Of a DNA stretch of 64,000 bases, positions 49,889-58,066 are shown one piece after another; positions within the stretch are counted from its first letter, which is position 1, and every line of letters starts with the position of its first letter. Under the pieces are notes generated by a model that made no database searches, was not told where the DNA came from, and was given only the letters and a program-made list of their open reading frames with translations. The stretch covers positions 3,968,001 to 4,032,000 of the forward strand of contig OY763414.1 of assembly GCA_963667435.1 (NCBI GenBank), given 5' to 3'. Origin of the DNA: Marispirochaeta sp963667435 (GTDB taxonomy: Bacteria > Spirochaetota > Spirochaetia > JC444 > Marispirochaetaceae). Position numbers and translations under genes: made by a program.

Positions 49889-50185
49889 ATGAAAAAGGTC
49901 TGTGGATGTAGCCCTCTTACGGATGAACAGAACGAGCGCCTCAATAAACTTGCAAAACTACCGGATTCCGAAATCGATACCAGCGAAATCCCTGAATGGA
50001 ATGAGGACGACTTCAGAAAGGCTGTACTGTTTTCTGAGGAATACCAGCCGAGGAAAAAACAGATTACCGCAAGAATTGATGCGGATGTACTGCTATGGCT
50101 CAAAAGCCATGGAAAAGGGTACCAGACATTAATGAATAATCTGCTTAGAAAGGAAATGCTGGAAGAGTTAAGCAAGGGAGCTTAA
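49889..50185 (+). CDS. brnA: BrnA-type antitoxin without adjacent BrnT
   Basis: 98 residues, with GGGAGA upstream. C-terminal half KKQITARIDADVLLWLKSHG and KGYQTLMNNLLRKEM is the BrnA/COG3514 ribbon-helix-helix pattern. BrnA normally follows BrnT; here no BrnT is next to it, and the only BrnT in the window (43474) has an XRE partner. It may be an orphan left by deletion. Confidence 0.82.
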   Translation: MKKVCGCSPLTDEQNERLNKLAKLPDSEIDTSEIPEWNEDDFRKAVLFSEEYQPRKKQITARIDADVLLWLKSHGKGYQTLMNNLLRKEMLEELSKGA

Positions 50186-50207
50186 TTTCATGTTTTCCGT
50201 TACGTCA

Positions 50208-50258
50208 CTGAAAAAAGCAGGGGGAGAGCCTGCGGATTAGAGGAGTGGGGGTAACAAC
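50208..50258 (+). repeat. Dispersed repeat R, copy R5 (5' end only)
   Basis: CTGAAAAAAGCAGGGGGAGA, GCCTGCGGATTAGAGGAGTG and GGGGTAACAACG match the start of R2, then the repeat stops. The following bases to about 50310 include CACCGCCACCACTTGGTAT, a possible Rhs trace. From there to 50478 only the leader of pntAA is present. This marks the right edge of the array. Confidence 0.65.
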
Positions 50259-50478
50259 GCCTCCTATCTGCAATCAGGAATTCACCGCCACCACTTGGTA
50301 TCTTTTTTACAATGAAATACCGCCCCTGTCATAATCTGATTTCCCATTCACCGAACATCCTGAACACCTCTAAAGTGCCCTGAATTTTAGTTTACCCCCA
50401 ATTTTCTTTACATCTATGTAGAAATATTACTATTTTGATCATACAGGTGCGGATTTAACGCATCAAAAAGGGGGGTAC

Positions 50479-51633
50479 ATGGTAACTGCTGTTCCCAAAG
50501 AGAGGAATGCGGAGAGGGAAAATAATGAAAACAGGGTGGCCCTGACACCGGAAGGGGTAAAGCGTCTGAAAACCCTGGGCGTGGAGGAGATAATTGTGGA
50601 AACCGGCGCCGGCGAGGAGGCTGGATTTTCGGATGAGGATTACACAAAAGCCGGGGCGGAAATTTCCGGCAGTTTTACCGGGGTACTGGAAAAGGCTAAT
50701 CTTGTGCTGCGGTTGAACCAGCCCTCGGAAGATGAAATCAAGCACCTTAAAAAAGGATCTGTCCACATCAGCTTTCTCGATCCATACAACAACAGAGATA
50801 CCGTGGAGGCATTGCAGGCCCGGGAGATAGCCGCAATCAGCATGGAGATGATTCCCCGGACCACCCGGGCGCAGAAGATGGATGCCCTCAGTTCCCAGGC
50901 GAGCCTGGCAGGATATGTAACGGTTATAGAAGCCGCCCATCGTATAAACAAGATTTTTCCCATGATGATGACCCCCGCCGGAACCATTTCTCCCGTGCGG
51001 GTGTTTATTATCGGTGCCGGTGTTGCGGGGCTGCAGGCTATTGCAACGGCTAAACGACTGGGTGCCAGGGTAGAGGCCTTTGATACCCGCCCTGTTGTCG
51101 AGGAGCAGGTAGCTTCCCTGGGGGCAAAGTTTGTAAAGCTCGATCTCGGAGAGACGGGGCAGACAAAAGACGGTTATGCCAAGGCCCTTACAGAGGAACA
51201 GCTTGCCCTGCAGCAGGAGCTCATGCAGGAGAAGTGCAGAACCGCCGATATCGTTATAACCACGGCGAAGCTCTTCGGCAGAAAGGCTCCCCTGCTTATT
51301 CCAAAGAAAACAATAGAGGCCATGAAGCCCGGTTCGGTTATTGTTGATCTTGCCGTGGACACAGGTGGCAATGTGGAAGGATCAAAGCCGGGAGAAACTG
51401 TTGTTATCAACGGCGTACAGATTGTGGGGCTTGCCAACTATCCCGGGGAGGTCGCTGCCAACGCCAGTCAAATGTACTCCAGTAATCTGATAAATCTAAT
51501 CTCCGAGTTCTGGAATAAAGAGTCTTCTTCTCTGGTGTTTCCCGAAGATGATGACATTGTTCAGGGCGCACTCATAACCCGTGAAGGCAGTATTGTTCAC
51601 GGCGGCATTAAGAAACACTACGGTATGGAATAG
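50479..51633 (+). CDS. pntAA: NAD(P) transhydrogenase subunit alpha 1 (domain I)
   Basis: 384 residues, GGGGGG ribosome site 5 nt upstream. NAD(H)-binding domain I: AVPKERNAERENNENRVALT, QASLAGYVTVIEAAH, Rossmann VFIIGAGVAGLQAIATAKRL, DIVITTAKLFGRKAPLL, SVIVDLAVDTGGNVEGSKPG. Together with the next two genes it forms the proton-translocating transhydrogenase that exchanges hydride between NADH and NADP+. The split into three genes is the Rhodospirillum-type arrangement. Confidence 0.95.
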   Translation: MVTAVPKERNAERENNENRVALTPEGVKRLKTLGVEEIIVETGAGEEAGFSDEDYTKAGAEISGSFTGVLEKANLVLRLNQPSEDEIKHLKKGSVHISFLDPYNNRDTVEALQAREIAAISMEMIPRTTRAQKMDALSSQASLAGYVTVIEAAHRINKIFPMMMTPAGTISPVRVFIIGAGVAGLQAIATAKRLGARVEAFDTRPVVEEQVASLGAKFVKLDLGETGQTKDGYAKALTEEQLALQQELMQEKCRTADIVITTAKLFGRKAPLLIPKKTIEAMKPGSVIVDLAVDTGGNVEGSKPGETVVINGVQIVGLANYPGEVAANASQMYSSNLINLISEFWNKESSSLVFPEDDDIVQGALITREGSIVHGGIKKHYGME

Positions 51634-51641
51634 GAGGACCT

Positions 51642-51971
51642 ATGGGAATTTTACTGCTGTTTATTCTGGTACTGGCTACATTTCTGGGATTCGAACTTAT
51701 ATCCAAGGTTCCCTCCCAGCTGCATACGCCCCTGATGTCCGGGTCTAACGCTATTTCAGGAATTACCATCGTGGGGGCAATAATTACCCTTTTAGGAAGC
51801 TATCAGGCTGAAAGCAATGTGGTGCGCATTGTTCTGGGTACTCTTGCGGTTACCTTTGCAACCATAAATGTTGTCGGCGGCTATCTGGTAACCGACCGTA
51901 TGCTTGCCATGTTTAAAAGTGGTAAGTCTGAAGGCAAGAAGACTGAAGACAGGAAAAAGGAGAAGAAGTAA
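51642..51971 (+). CDS. pntAB: NAD(P) transhydrogenase subunit alpha 2 (membrane)
   Basis: 109 residues, mostly three or four transmembrane helices (LLLFILVLATFLGFELIS; ISGITIVGAIITLLGSY; IVLGTLAVTFATINVVGGYL) with the family segment VPSQLHTPLMSGSNAISG. Charged C-terminal tail. GGAGG lies just before the ATG, and its stop overlaps the pntB start (TAATG). Confidence 0.94.
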   Translation: MGILLLFILVLATFLGFELISKVPSQLHTPLMSGSNAISGITIVGAIITLLGSYQAESNVVRIVLGTLAVTFATINVVGGYLVTDRMLAMFKSGKSEGKKTEDRKKEKK

Positions 51972-53407
51972 TGAGTCTTATACCACTAAGTCTGCAGAAT
52001 CTTCTCTACATTATTTCTTCGGTACTGTTTATTTTCGGAATCAAGATGCTCGGCCGACCGGGAAGTGCGCGGCGGGGAAATCTTGTCTCTTCCATCGGCA
52101 TGCTCCTGGCGGTAGTTACCGCCCTGGGAAGCGATCAGATTCTGCACTGGCAGTGGATCGTTGTGGGAATAGCGGTTGGTTCCTTAATTGGAGCTCTGGC
52201 GGCACGGCTTGTAGCCATGACGGCTATGCCGGAAATGGTCGCTCTCTTTAACGGATTCGGTGGAATTGCCAGTCTGTTGGTTGGCTGGGCGGAGTTTCAG
52301 AAAATATCATCCGCAGGAAGCCTGCTGACAGCACCGGTATTCCAGCTGCTTATTATTCTGATTACCGTTCTTATCGGCGGTGTCACCTTTACCGGCTCAG
52401 TTATTGCCTGGGGAAAACTTTCCGGCACGGTTCCTTCCAAACCGCTGGTATACCGGGGACAGCAGATAGTTAATTCCATTATTATCCTGCTTCTGCTTGC
52501 GGGTATTGCAGCTGTCAGCGGTCGCTTTGATTTTGTTCTGGAACCCCTTGCAGCCTCAGGTCTGGGTATTTATACCCTCTTTCTGGTGGTTGTTGCGGTG
52601 TCTCTAATATTCGGGATACTCTTTGTAATACCCATTGGCGGCGGTGATATGCCGGTGGTTATTTCCCTGCTCAATTCCTACAGCGGAATGGCTGCCTGTG
52701 CCGCCGGTTTTGTAATCAGCAATAATGTGCTGATTGTCTCCGGTGCTCTGGTCGGTTCTTCGGGGCTTATCCTTACCTCAATTATGTGCAAGGCCATGAA
52801 CCGTTCCCTTGCAAATGTCCTCTTCTCCGGATTCGGCAGCGTCAGTCCCAAATCCGCATCTGAAGGATTTACCGGGGAAGCCCACCCGCTGGCGGTGGAT
52901 GATGCCTACTACATTCTGGAAGCGGCACAGAATGTTCTCTTTGTACCGGGGTATGGTATGGCTGTTGCCCAGGCTCAGCATGCGGTTCAGGAACTGGCGA
53001 ACCTGCTGGAAGAAAACGGGGCAGAAGTCAATTTTGCTATCCATCCCGTGGCAGGCAGAATGCCCGGTCATATGAATGTACTTCTGGCGGAAGCCAATGT
53101 TCCCTATGAAAAGCTCCGGGAAATGGATGACGTAAATCCGACCATAGAGTCTGTAGATGTTGCCATGGTTATCGGTGCCAACGATGTGGTCAATCCTGCA
53201 GCCCGCAATGAGGAGGGTTCGCCGATTTATGGTATGCCCATTATCAATGTGGATAAGGCACGTACGGTTATTGTTCTCAAACGCAGCCTGAAACCGGGGT
53301 TTGCCGGAGTGGATAATCCCCTGTTCTTTAACGAGAACACCCGTATGCTCTTCGGCGATGCAAAAGAAAGCCTGCAGGGACTGGTGGCCCAGTTCAAGGA
53401 CAGCTGA
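51971..53407 (+). CDS. pntB: NAD(P) transhydrogenase subunit beta
   Basis: 478 residues: membrane part with about eight to nine helices (~1-270) and NADP(H)-binding domain III at the C-terminus (NVLFVPGYGMAVAQAQHAVQ, FAIHPVAGRMPGHMNVLLAE, VVNPAARNEEGSPIYGMPII, RTVIVLKRSLKPGFAG). It completes the proton channel. A terminator follows about 70 nt after the stop. Confidence 0.95.
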   Translation: MSLIPLSLQNLLYIISSVLFIFGIKMLGRPGSARRGNLVSSIGMLLAVVTALGSDQILHWQWIVVGIAVGSLIGALAARLVAMTAMPEMVALFNGFGGIASLLVGWAEFQKISSAGSLLTAPVFQLLIILITVLIGGVTFTGSVIAWGKLSGTVPSKPLVYRGQQIVNSIIILLLLAGIAAVSGRFDFVLEPLAASGLGIYTLFLVVVAVSLIFGILFVIPIGGGDMPVVISLLNSYSGMAACAAGFVISNNVLIVSGALVGSSGLILTSIMCKAMNRSLANVLFSGFGSVSPKSASEGFTGEAHPLAVDDAYYILEAAQNVLFVPGYGMAVAQAQHAVQELANLLEENGAEVNFAIHPVAGRMPGHMNVLLAEANVPYEKLREMDDVNPTIESVDVAMVIGANDVVNPAARNEEGSPIYGMPIINVDKARTVIVLKRSLKPGFAGVDNPLFFNENTRMLFGDAKESLQGLVAQFKDS

Positions 53408-53474
53408 AGAGACAAAAAGCTTCTTCGGCACGAATCCAACTGCGCGGGTAGTGCAGCCAGTGTATTTTCCAATT

Positions 53475-53508
53475 AAAAGCCGGGATGTTTTCATTCCGGC
53501 TTTTTCTA
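53475..53508 (+). terminator. Terminator of the pnt operon
   Basis: Stem AAAGCCGGGATG / CATTCCGGCTTT (one mismatch) with loop TTTT and a TTTTTCT tail. Confidence 0.85.
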
Positions 53509-53621
53509 TTCTGGTAAAGACATTTCAACTTCATCATATCTCCCTCTTTGCTTCACAGATTCTTCACAATTATCTGGTGATATAAGCTGGTATTAATCAC
53601 TATATAGCGGGAGATCTATAA

Positions 53622-54755
53622 ATGAAGAATAAGCTTCTAACACCTTTTCGTCTTGCGGTTCTGGGGCTGTTTACTGTCTTTATAACCTGGGAAGCATACA
53701 TGCATCAGGTAAAAGGGGGAGGACCCGACGGAACAGCTTCCATCCATGCCTTGTGCCCATTCGGTGGTCTGGAGAGTCTGTATACCGTTTTTATTTCCGG
53801 TTCCATGATTGATAAAATCTATGCCGGGACTTTTGTCCTGTTTATTATTACAATTGTTCTTGCAGTGGTTTTTCGTCGCTCTTTCTGCGGCTGGATCTGT
53901 CCTTTCGGAGGCATTCAGGAGTTTCTGGGAAGATTTGGGAAAAAGGTCATGGGCAAACAACTTGTCATGCCCCGCAAGGTAGATAAAGTCCTTCGCCTTA
54001 TTAAATACCCTGTTTTAATTGTCACGGTTTTTGCCGCCTGGAAAACAGCAACCCTCTGGATGTCACCCTATGATCCCTGGGCCGCTTACGGTCATATTGG
54101 TGAGGGGCCTGCATCTCTTTTCAGCGAGTTTTTCATTGGAACCATTCTGCTGATTGTAACGGTAATAGGTTCATTCCTGTACGACCGGTTTTTCTGCAAA
54201 TACCTGTGCCCCATGGGCGGATTCCTTGGCATAATCTCCCGAATCAGTCCTTTCCGCATTTCCCGGAATAAAGATGTCTGTATTTCATGTAATCTCTGTA
54301 CGAAGGTATGCTCAATGAATATTGACGTTGCAAAGCTTGAGACTGTTACTGACAGCGAGTGTATAAACTGTCAGGAATGTACGGCAGTATGTCCCCAGCC
54401 GGGAGCGCTTGAAAACAGTTTTTCCTTCAAGCCGGGTAAAACCATGAAGCCCCTGCTTGTTGGACTGATCGTACTGCTTATCTATTTCGGAGGAATCGGT
54501 ATCTCTGCTCTCACGGGATCCTATATTCTTCTGCCTGAACCTATCACGGAAGAGACCACCGTATTAAGCGTGGATGAATTGAAAGGATATATGACCCTGT
54601 CCGAGATTTCCACAGTTACCGGTATTGCTTTGGATGAGGTTTACCGGAAGATGGAAATACCGGAAAACATTCCCTCCAGTACCGCGGTCAAGGATATTTC
54701 GGGAATAATCCCGGGCTTTGATTTTCATACCGCCCGGGAGAAGCTGAAAGAATAG
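53622..54755 (+). CDS. NapH/CcoG-like membrane ferredoxin protein
   Basis: 377 residues. Membrane part with about five helices holding the two CxxxCP motifs of the NapH/NosR group (FCGWICPFGGIQEF; FCKYLCPMGGFLG), then two cytoplasmic 4Fe-4S sites (CISCNLCTKVCSM; CINCQECTAVCPQPG), another helix, and a C-terminal soluble segment (YMTLSEISTVTGIALDEVYR) that looks like a small helical domain. Likely an electron conduit between a quinone or flavin pool and soluble carriers. Partner unknown. Confidence 0.82.
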   Translation: MKNKLLTPFRLAVLGLFTVFITWEAYMHQVKGGGPDGTASIHALCPFGGLESLYTVFISGSMIDKIYAGTFVLFIITIVLAVVFRRSFCGWICPFGGIQEFLGRFGKKVMGKQLVMPRKVDKVLRLIKYPVLIVTVFAAWKTATLWMSPYDPWAAYGHIGEGPASLFSEFFIGTILLIVTVIGSFLYDRFFCKYLCPMGGFLGIISRISPFRISRNKDVCISCNLCTKVCSMNIDVAKLETVTDSECINCQECTAVCPQPGALENSFSFKPGKTMKPLLVGLIVLLIYFGGIGISALTGSYILLPEPITEETTVLSVDELKGYMTLSEISTVTGIALDEVYRKMEIPENIPSSTAVKDISGIIPGFDFHTAREKLKE

Positions 54756-54771
54756 GTCTTCCGGCTTTTGC

Positions 54772-55950
54772 TTATTGAGCTGTTTCCCTGCCGAATACCG
54801 GGGTAATCAGCATGAAGGTTAGAGAAATGAGCATGAAGGCTGCAAGCAGGACAAATCCTGCCCAGCCCATGCCCATATCGCCGAAAACTCCTAAAAGAGC
54901 AGGTACTACACCGGAACCGGTACCGAACCCTGCTGTTATTATCAGGGAGTAGGTGATGTTCTGATACCTCGCTTCTCCGATATCCGCCATTGCGGAGAGG
55001 AGCGCGGGAAAACATACAGTGAGAATTGCCGGCTGGAGAATTATTACTGCCGCAATCATTGGGCCCTGAATAAGCCCTAAAAGGGCGGTAAACACCGCGG
55101 AAAAGATCAAGGTAATAGTCATTGTCCGGCGACGGCCAATACGGTGAATTACCGATCCGGCTTTCAGAAGCAGGAGAATTCCTGTAATCCGGGAAAGGGA
55201 AAGCATCAGGTTGACAAAACTCTTATCCATTCCATGTTCAGTAACCAGATACGCAGGCAGCATGGCGTAAACTCCCTGCTGGCTTGCGATGATCGAAGTA
55301 AGCAGCATCATTCCCAGTATGGTGCTGCGATTCTTCAGGATCGTTCCAATAGTTGAGAAATTGGGAGCAGTTCCCTTTCCACTGTCGGGAGCTCCCCATT
55401 TTTTAAACACCACAGTCGCAACAACAACTATCATTGCCATTATAATTAGCACACCCCGCCAGCCGAACCAGGGTTCCAGAGCTATTACAATAAGCGGTGC
55501 CGTGAGCAGGGCGGTATTGGGGCCGAGCTCGTGGAGGGATAACGCTTTGCTGCGGTGTGCAGGATCAATCTTTGTATTTATCATCATCAGCCCGGAAGGC
55601 GGATATAGACCTGCGGCACAACCAATCATAACCAGTGAGAGGGCGAGCATCCAGGCGTTCATGGCTATTGCAGCCAGAAGCAGACCGGTTCCCATGGCAC
55701 TGAGTGCAATGGTAATGGTGTTCCCGTGACCTACTCTGGCGGACAGAAAACCGGAAAACATCATGGAGACCGCATAACTTACACTTATAAGAAGGAACAG
55801 TGTTCCCGCAGTTGTAAGGCTTATGTTCAACTCTTCCTGCAACAGTGGCATTAATGGCGAAAAGAGTACTCGTGAACCCATGGAAAAAAAGATTGCCAGT
55901 ACCAGCATGCTGACCAGGAGTGCAGGCCGTGATGTGTAATGTTGATCCAT
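54772..55950 (-). CDS. MFS transporter
   Basis: 392 residues with 12 predicted helices in two six-helix halves. Contains the MFS loop 2-3 pattern (GFLSARVGHGNTI) and its counterpart in the second half (GSVIHRIGRRRTM). Substrate not deducible; the family branch resembles general drug or metabolite permeases. Convergent with the NapH-like gene with a 16-nt gap. Confidence 0.87.
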   Translation of the reverse strand: MDQHYTSRPALLVSMLVLAIFFSMGSRVLFSPLMPLLQEELNISLTTAGTLFLLISVSYAVSMMFSGFLSARVGHGNTITIALSAMGTGLLLAAIAMNAWMLALSLVMIGCAAGLYPPSGLMMINTKIDPAHRSKALSLHELGPNTALLTAPLIVIALEPWFGWRGVLIIMAMIVVVATVVFKKWGAPDSGKGTAPNFSTIGTILKNRSTILGMMLLTSIIASQQGVYAMLPAYLVTEHGMDKSFVNLMLSLSRITGILLLLKAGSVIHRIGRRRTMTITLIFSAVFTALLGLIQGPMIAAVIILQPAILTVCFPALLSAMADIGEARYQNITYSLIITAGFGTGSGVVPALLGVFGDMGMGWAGFVLLAAFMLISLTFMLITPVFGRETAQ

Positions 55951-56010
55951 AGAAGCGATTATGCCTGCAATATCGGGGGAGATACAAGTATTCTCATAAA
56001 AATAGATTTT

Positions 56011-56484
56011 TTATTTTGCCAGGGACCCCGCCCAGGATCGGGCCCGCTCAAGCTCTCCCTCTGTGAGAGGCCCTTCTGAATCTTTAACAAAGAACCAGTT
56101 AATCTGAATATCGTCGGCAGCTCCTTTCTTCCTGAGAATTTTGGCCATTGGTTCCGCAGCATAGCCGAAGAGCTTTACCATAAACGTTAGGAACTTTGAG
56201 TGTATATCCTGCACATCCACTCTTGTATCAAATACAGCGCACTGCTTGTTTTTCATTGCCTCCTGAGAGAGGCTCTTCAGGAATTTCTGCATCCCCGGTG
56301 AAGGCCGGAAAGCCCGGGTAGGTGCACCCGTAATGATCAGATCCGATGATTCAATATCAGCAGTGGCTGCTTCTGATACTTTCCTAAAAAGTACAGTATG
56401 TTTTGATGTAAGGGCATCCCTTGTCTCTGCTGCGATTTTTTCAGTATTTCCAAAGAAGGATTCATAGACAATAAGTATTTTCAT
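56011..56484 (-). CDS. Flavodoxin-fold protein
   Basis: 157 residues. FMN phosphate loop ILIVYESFFGNTEKIA (~3-18), then LIITGAPTRAFRPSPGMQKF and CAVFDTRVDVQD, in the flavodoxin/flavodoxin_5 layout. Could serve as an electron carrier for the anaerobic metabolism, or as a small reductase. Followed by the MFS gene on the same strand. Confidence 0.85.
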   Translation of the reverse strand: MKILIVYESFFGNTEKIAAETRDALTSKHTVLFRKVSEAATADIESSDLIITGAPTRAFRPSPGMQKFLKSLSQEAMKNKQCAVFDTRVDVQDIHSKFLTFMVKLFGYAAEPMAKILRKKGAADDIQINWFFVKDSEGPLTEGELERARSWAGSLAK

Positions 56485-56563
56485 TGCATTCTCCCATTGC
56501 TTAACATTTCTTATTGTACCGTTAAAAACTCAAGTGTGGAGTAATAATATTATGAATGCCGCC

Positions 56564-56593
56564 TTGACTCTCTGTTTGTTCCGATATTAGTAT
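56564..56593 (+). promoter_or_regulatory. Candidate promoter of the thiamine-transport operon
   Basis: TTGACT (56564-56569), 18-nt spacer, TAGTAT (56588-56593). It lies directly before the TPP riboswitch. Confidence 0.45.
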
Positions 56594-56605
56594 CTTTACA
56601 ATATT

Positions 56606-56698
56606 TACGGGGAGTTCGGAACATTGCCGGACTGAGAGGAGAGCTCAAAGTGCTCTCGACCCTTTGAACCTGATCCGGATAATGCCGGCGAAGGGACG
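56606..56698 (+). promoter_or_regulatory. TPP riboswitch (THI element)
   Basis: Conserved parts: ACGGGGAG at the 5' end, CTGAGAGGAG (56632-56641) in the pyrimidine-sensing arm, then ACCCTTTGAACCTGATCCGG and ATAATGCCGGCGAAGGGA (56659-56697), the pyrophosphate-sensing helix and closing stem. It precedes ykoF-ykoE-ykoDC and should switch them off when thiamine pyrophosphate is abundant. The ~160 nt to the first gene could hold the expression platform; CTGAAAA / TTTTCAG is a possible hairpin there. Confidence 0.95.
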
Positions 56699-56860
56699 GG
56701 TTTTCGCTCTATTTTATCTGAAAACTGATAAAAGGCGAATTTTCAGTACGGCCGCATCCTGTGTTTACACAAGGAGAGCGGCTGTTTGTGTTTATGCCTC
56801 TGTTTCTCCCCCGAAACAACTTATTGTATGCAGCCTCTGTGCTGCAGAAGGGGGCAGTCT

Positions 56861-57448
56861 TTGGAGTGTGGAACTCAATACTCGCTTTACCCCATGACCG
56901 GAAGGTTTGTGGAGGTAATCATGCCGGCAGTGGAAAAGCTCAAATCCGCGGGCGAAAAAAATCTCACAGTTGAAACCGATGACATCAGTACGCTTGTACG
57001 GGGAGATGCGGAAAAGGTCTTTGCTGCAATCCGGGACTCCTTCTGTGCCGCTGCCGTATCCGGAGAACATGTGGCAGGTAATATCCTCTTCAGTCGCGGC
57101 TGTCCTGGAGAAAATGTCTGCTGTGCCTCCGGGATCAATCCGGAGGAGGAATCTGAACCGCCTGCGGAAATTCCTCCGGGGGCTGCTGCAGGTATCGAAG
57201 TCTCAGCACAGTTCTCGCTCTATCCTCTTGGAGCAGTAGACTATATGGATCGTATCTACGGTGCCGTGGACGGAGCGAAGCGAATGGGAACCTTTACCCG
57301 CTCAAAAAACTTCTGTACCCGTCTGGATGGTCCTGTGGATAAGGTTTTTCAGTCAATTTATGAAAGTTTTATATCTACTAAAGTTGCCCATGTGGTAATC
57401 CATGCCACTGTGTCGGCCAATAGTCCCAGTAAGATAGAAAGAAAGTAA
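56861..57448 (+). CDS. ykoF: Thiamine/HMP-binding protein YkoF
   Basis: About 195 residues. Start chosen at TTG 56861 (LECGTQYSLYP), with GAAGGGGG 6 nt upstream; ATG 56828 is the nearest ATG and would add 11 unlikely residues. Two YkoF repeats, each with a SLYP motif (TQYSLYPMTG; AQFSLYPLGAVDYMDRIYGA), and conserved DDISTLVRGDAEKVF, LFSRGCPGE and TVSANSPS, matching Bacillus YkoF, which binds thiamine and hydroxymethylpyrimidine. First gene after the TPP riboswitch. Confidence 0.9.
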   Translation: MECGTQYSLYPMTGRFVEVIMPAVEKLKSAGEKNLTVETDDISTLVRGDAEKVFAAIRDSFCAAAVSGEHVAGNILFSRGCPGENVCCASGINPEEESEPPAEIPPGAAAGIEVSAQFSLYPLGAVDYMDRIYGAVDGAKRMGTFTRSKNFCTRLDGPVDKVFQSIYESFISTKVAHVVIHATVSANSPSKIERK

Positions 57449-57481
57449 GCCCGAAAGAAAGAAGAAAGGAGGAACGTTTTA

Positions 57482-58057
57482 ATGGAAACTTCCGGAAAAT
57501 CTCTCGTATGGTCCACCCGTGATACTGTAGTGGTTGCAGTATCCTCTATTGTCTTTGCTGTCTGTTATCTTGCCTGGATACAGGTATGGCTTTTTGCCCA
57601 GGGGATTGTCGGTCCTCTGGCAATGGATATCGTCTTCGGTTTCTGGTTTGCAGGATCGGTTTTTACCGCCTATGTAGTGCGTAAACCCTGGGTTGCCTTC
57701 ACCACCGCAATGCTGGCCGTGCTTGCTGAAATACTCGCGGGTAATGCGGCGGGGGCAATCATGCTGCTTACAGGTGCGGTACAGGGCTTCGGAACTGAGG
57801 TACCCTTTCTAACAACCCGCTGGCGCAGATACAGTCTGCCTGTTCTGCTTCTCTCCGGTATAACAGCAGCAGTATTCAGCTTTGTCTACAACTGGATTCG
57901 TTTTGACTACGGCAGCATGGCTCCCGGTATGCTGATTGCCATGTTTCTTATTCGCTGCACAAGCGGTGCGGTTTTAGGAGCGCTGCTGCCGAAATTTCTC
58001 GCTGACAGGCTGCGGAAAACCGGTGTTTTCGACGGCCTTGCCATAGAAGATGAATAA
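57482..58057 (+). CDS. ykoE: ECF transporter S component YkoE
   Basis: 191 residues with about five to six helices (VVVAVSSIVFAVCYLAWIQ; AMDIVFGFWFAGSVFTAYVV; MLAVLAEILAGNAAGAIMLL). The YkoE family is the substrate-binding S component for HMP/thiamine. GGAGG lies shortly upstream. It is followed 9 nt later by its energising module. Confidence 0.9.
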   Translation: METSGKSLVWSTRDTVVVAVSSIVFAVCYLAWIQVWLFAQGIVGPLAMDIVFGFWFAGSVFTAYVVRKPWVAFTTAMLAVLAEILAGNAAGAIMLLTGAVQGFGTEVPFLTTRWRRYSLPVLLLSGITAAVFSFVYNWIRFDYGSMAPGMLIAMFLIRCTSGAVLGALLPKFLADRLRKTGVFDGLAIEDE

Positions 58058-58066
58058 TAGAGGAAT

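Noticed and set aside
37497..50258. CRISPR array based on the repeated blocks
   Set aside because: The repeats are ~220 bp and kilobases apart, with genes between; there are no short regular spacers and no cas genes.
56761..56973. Plus-strand ORF near the riboswitch starting MFTQGERLFVFM
   Set aside because: It runs into the ykoF gene in another frame and has no recognisable features; the region is better read as riboswitch expression platform and leader.
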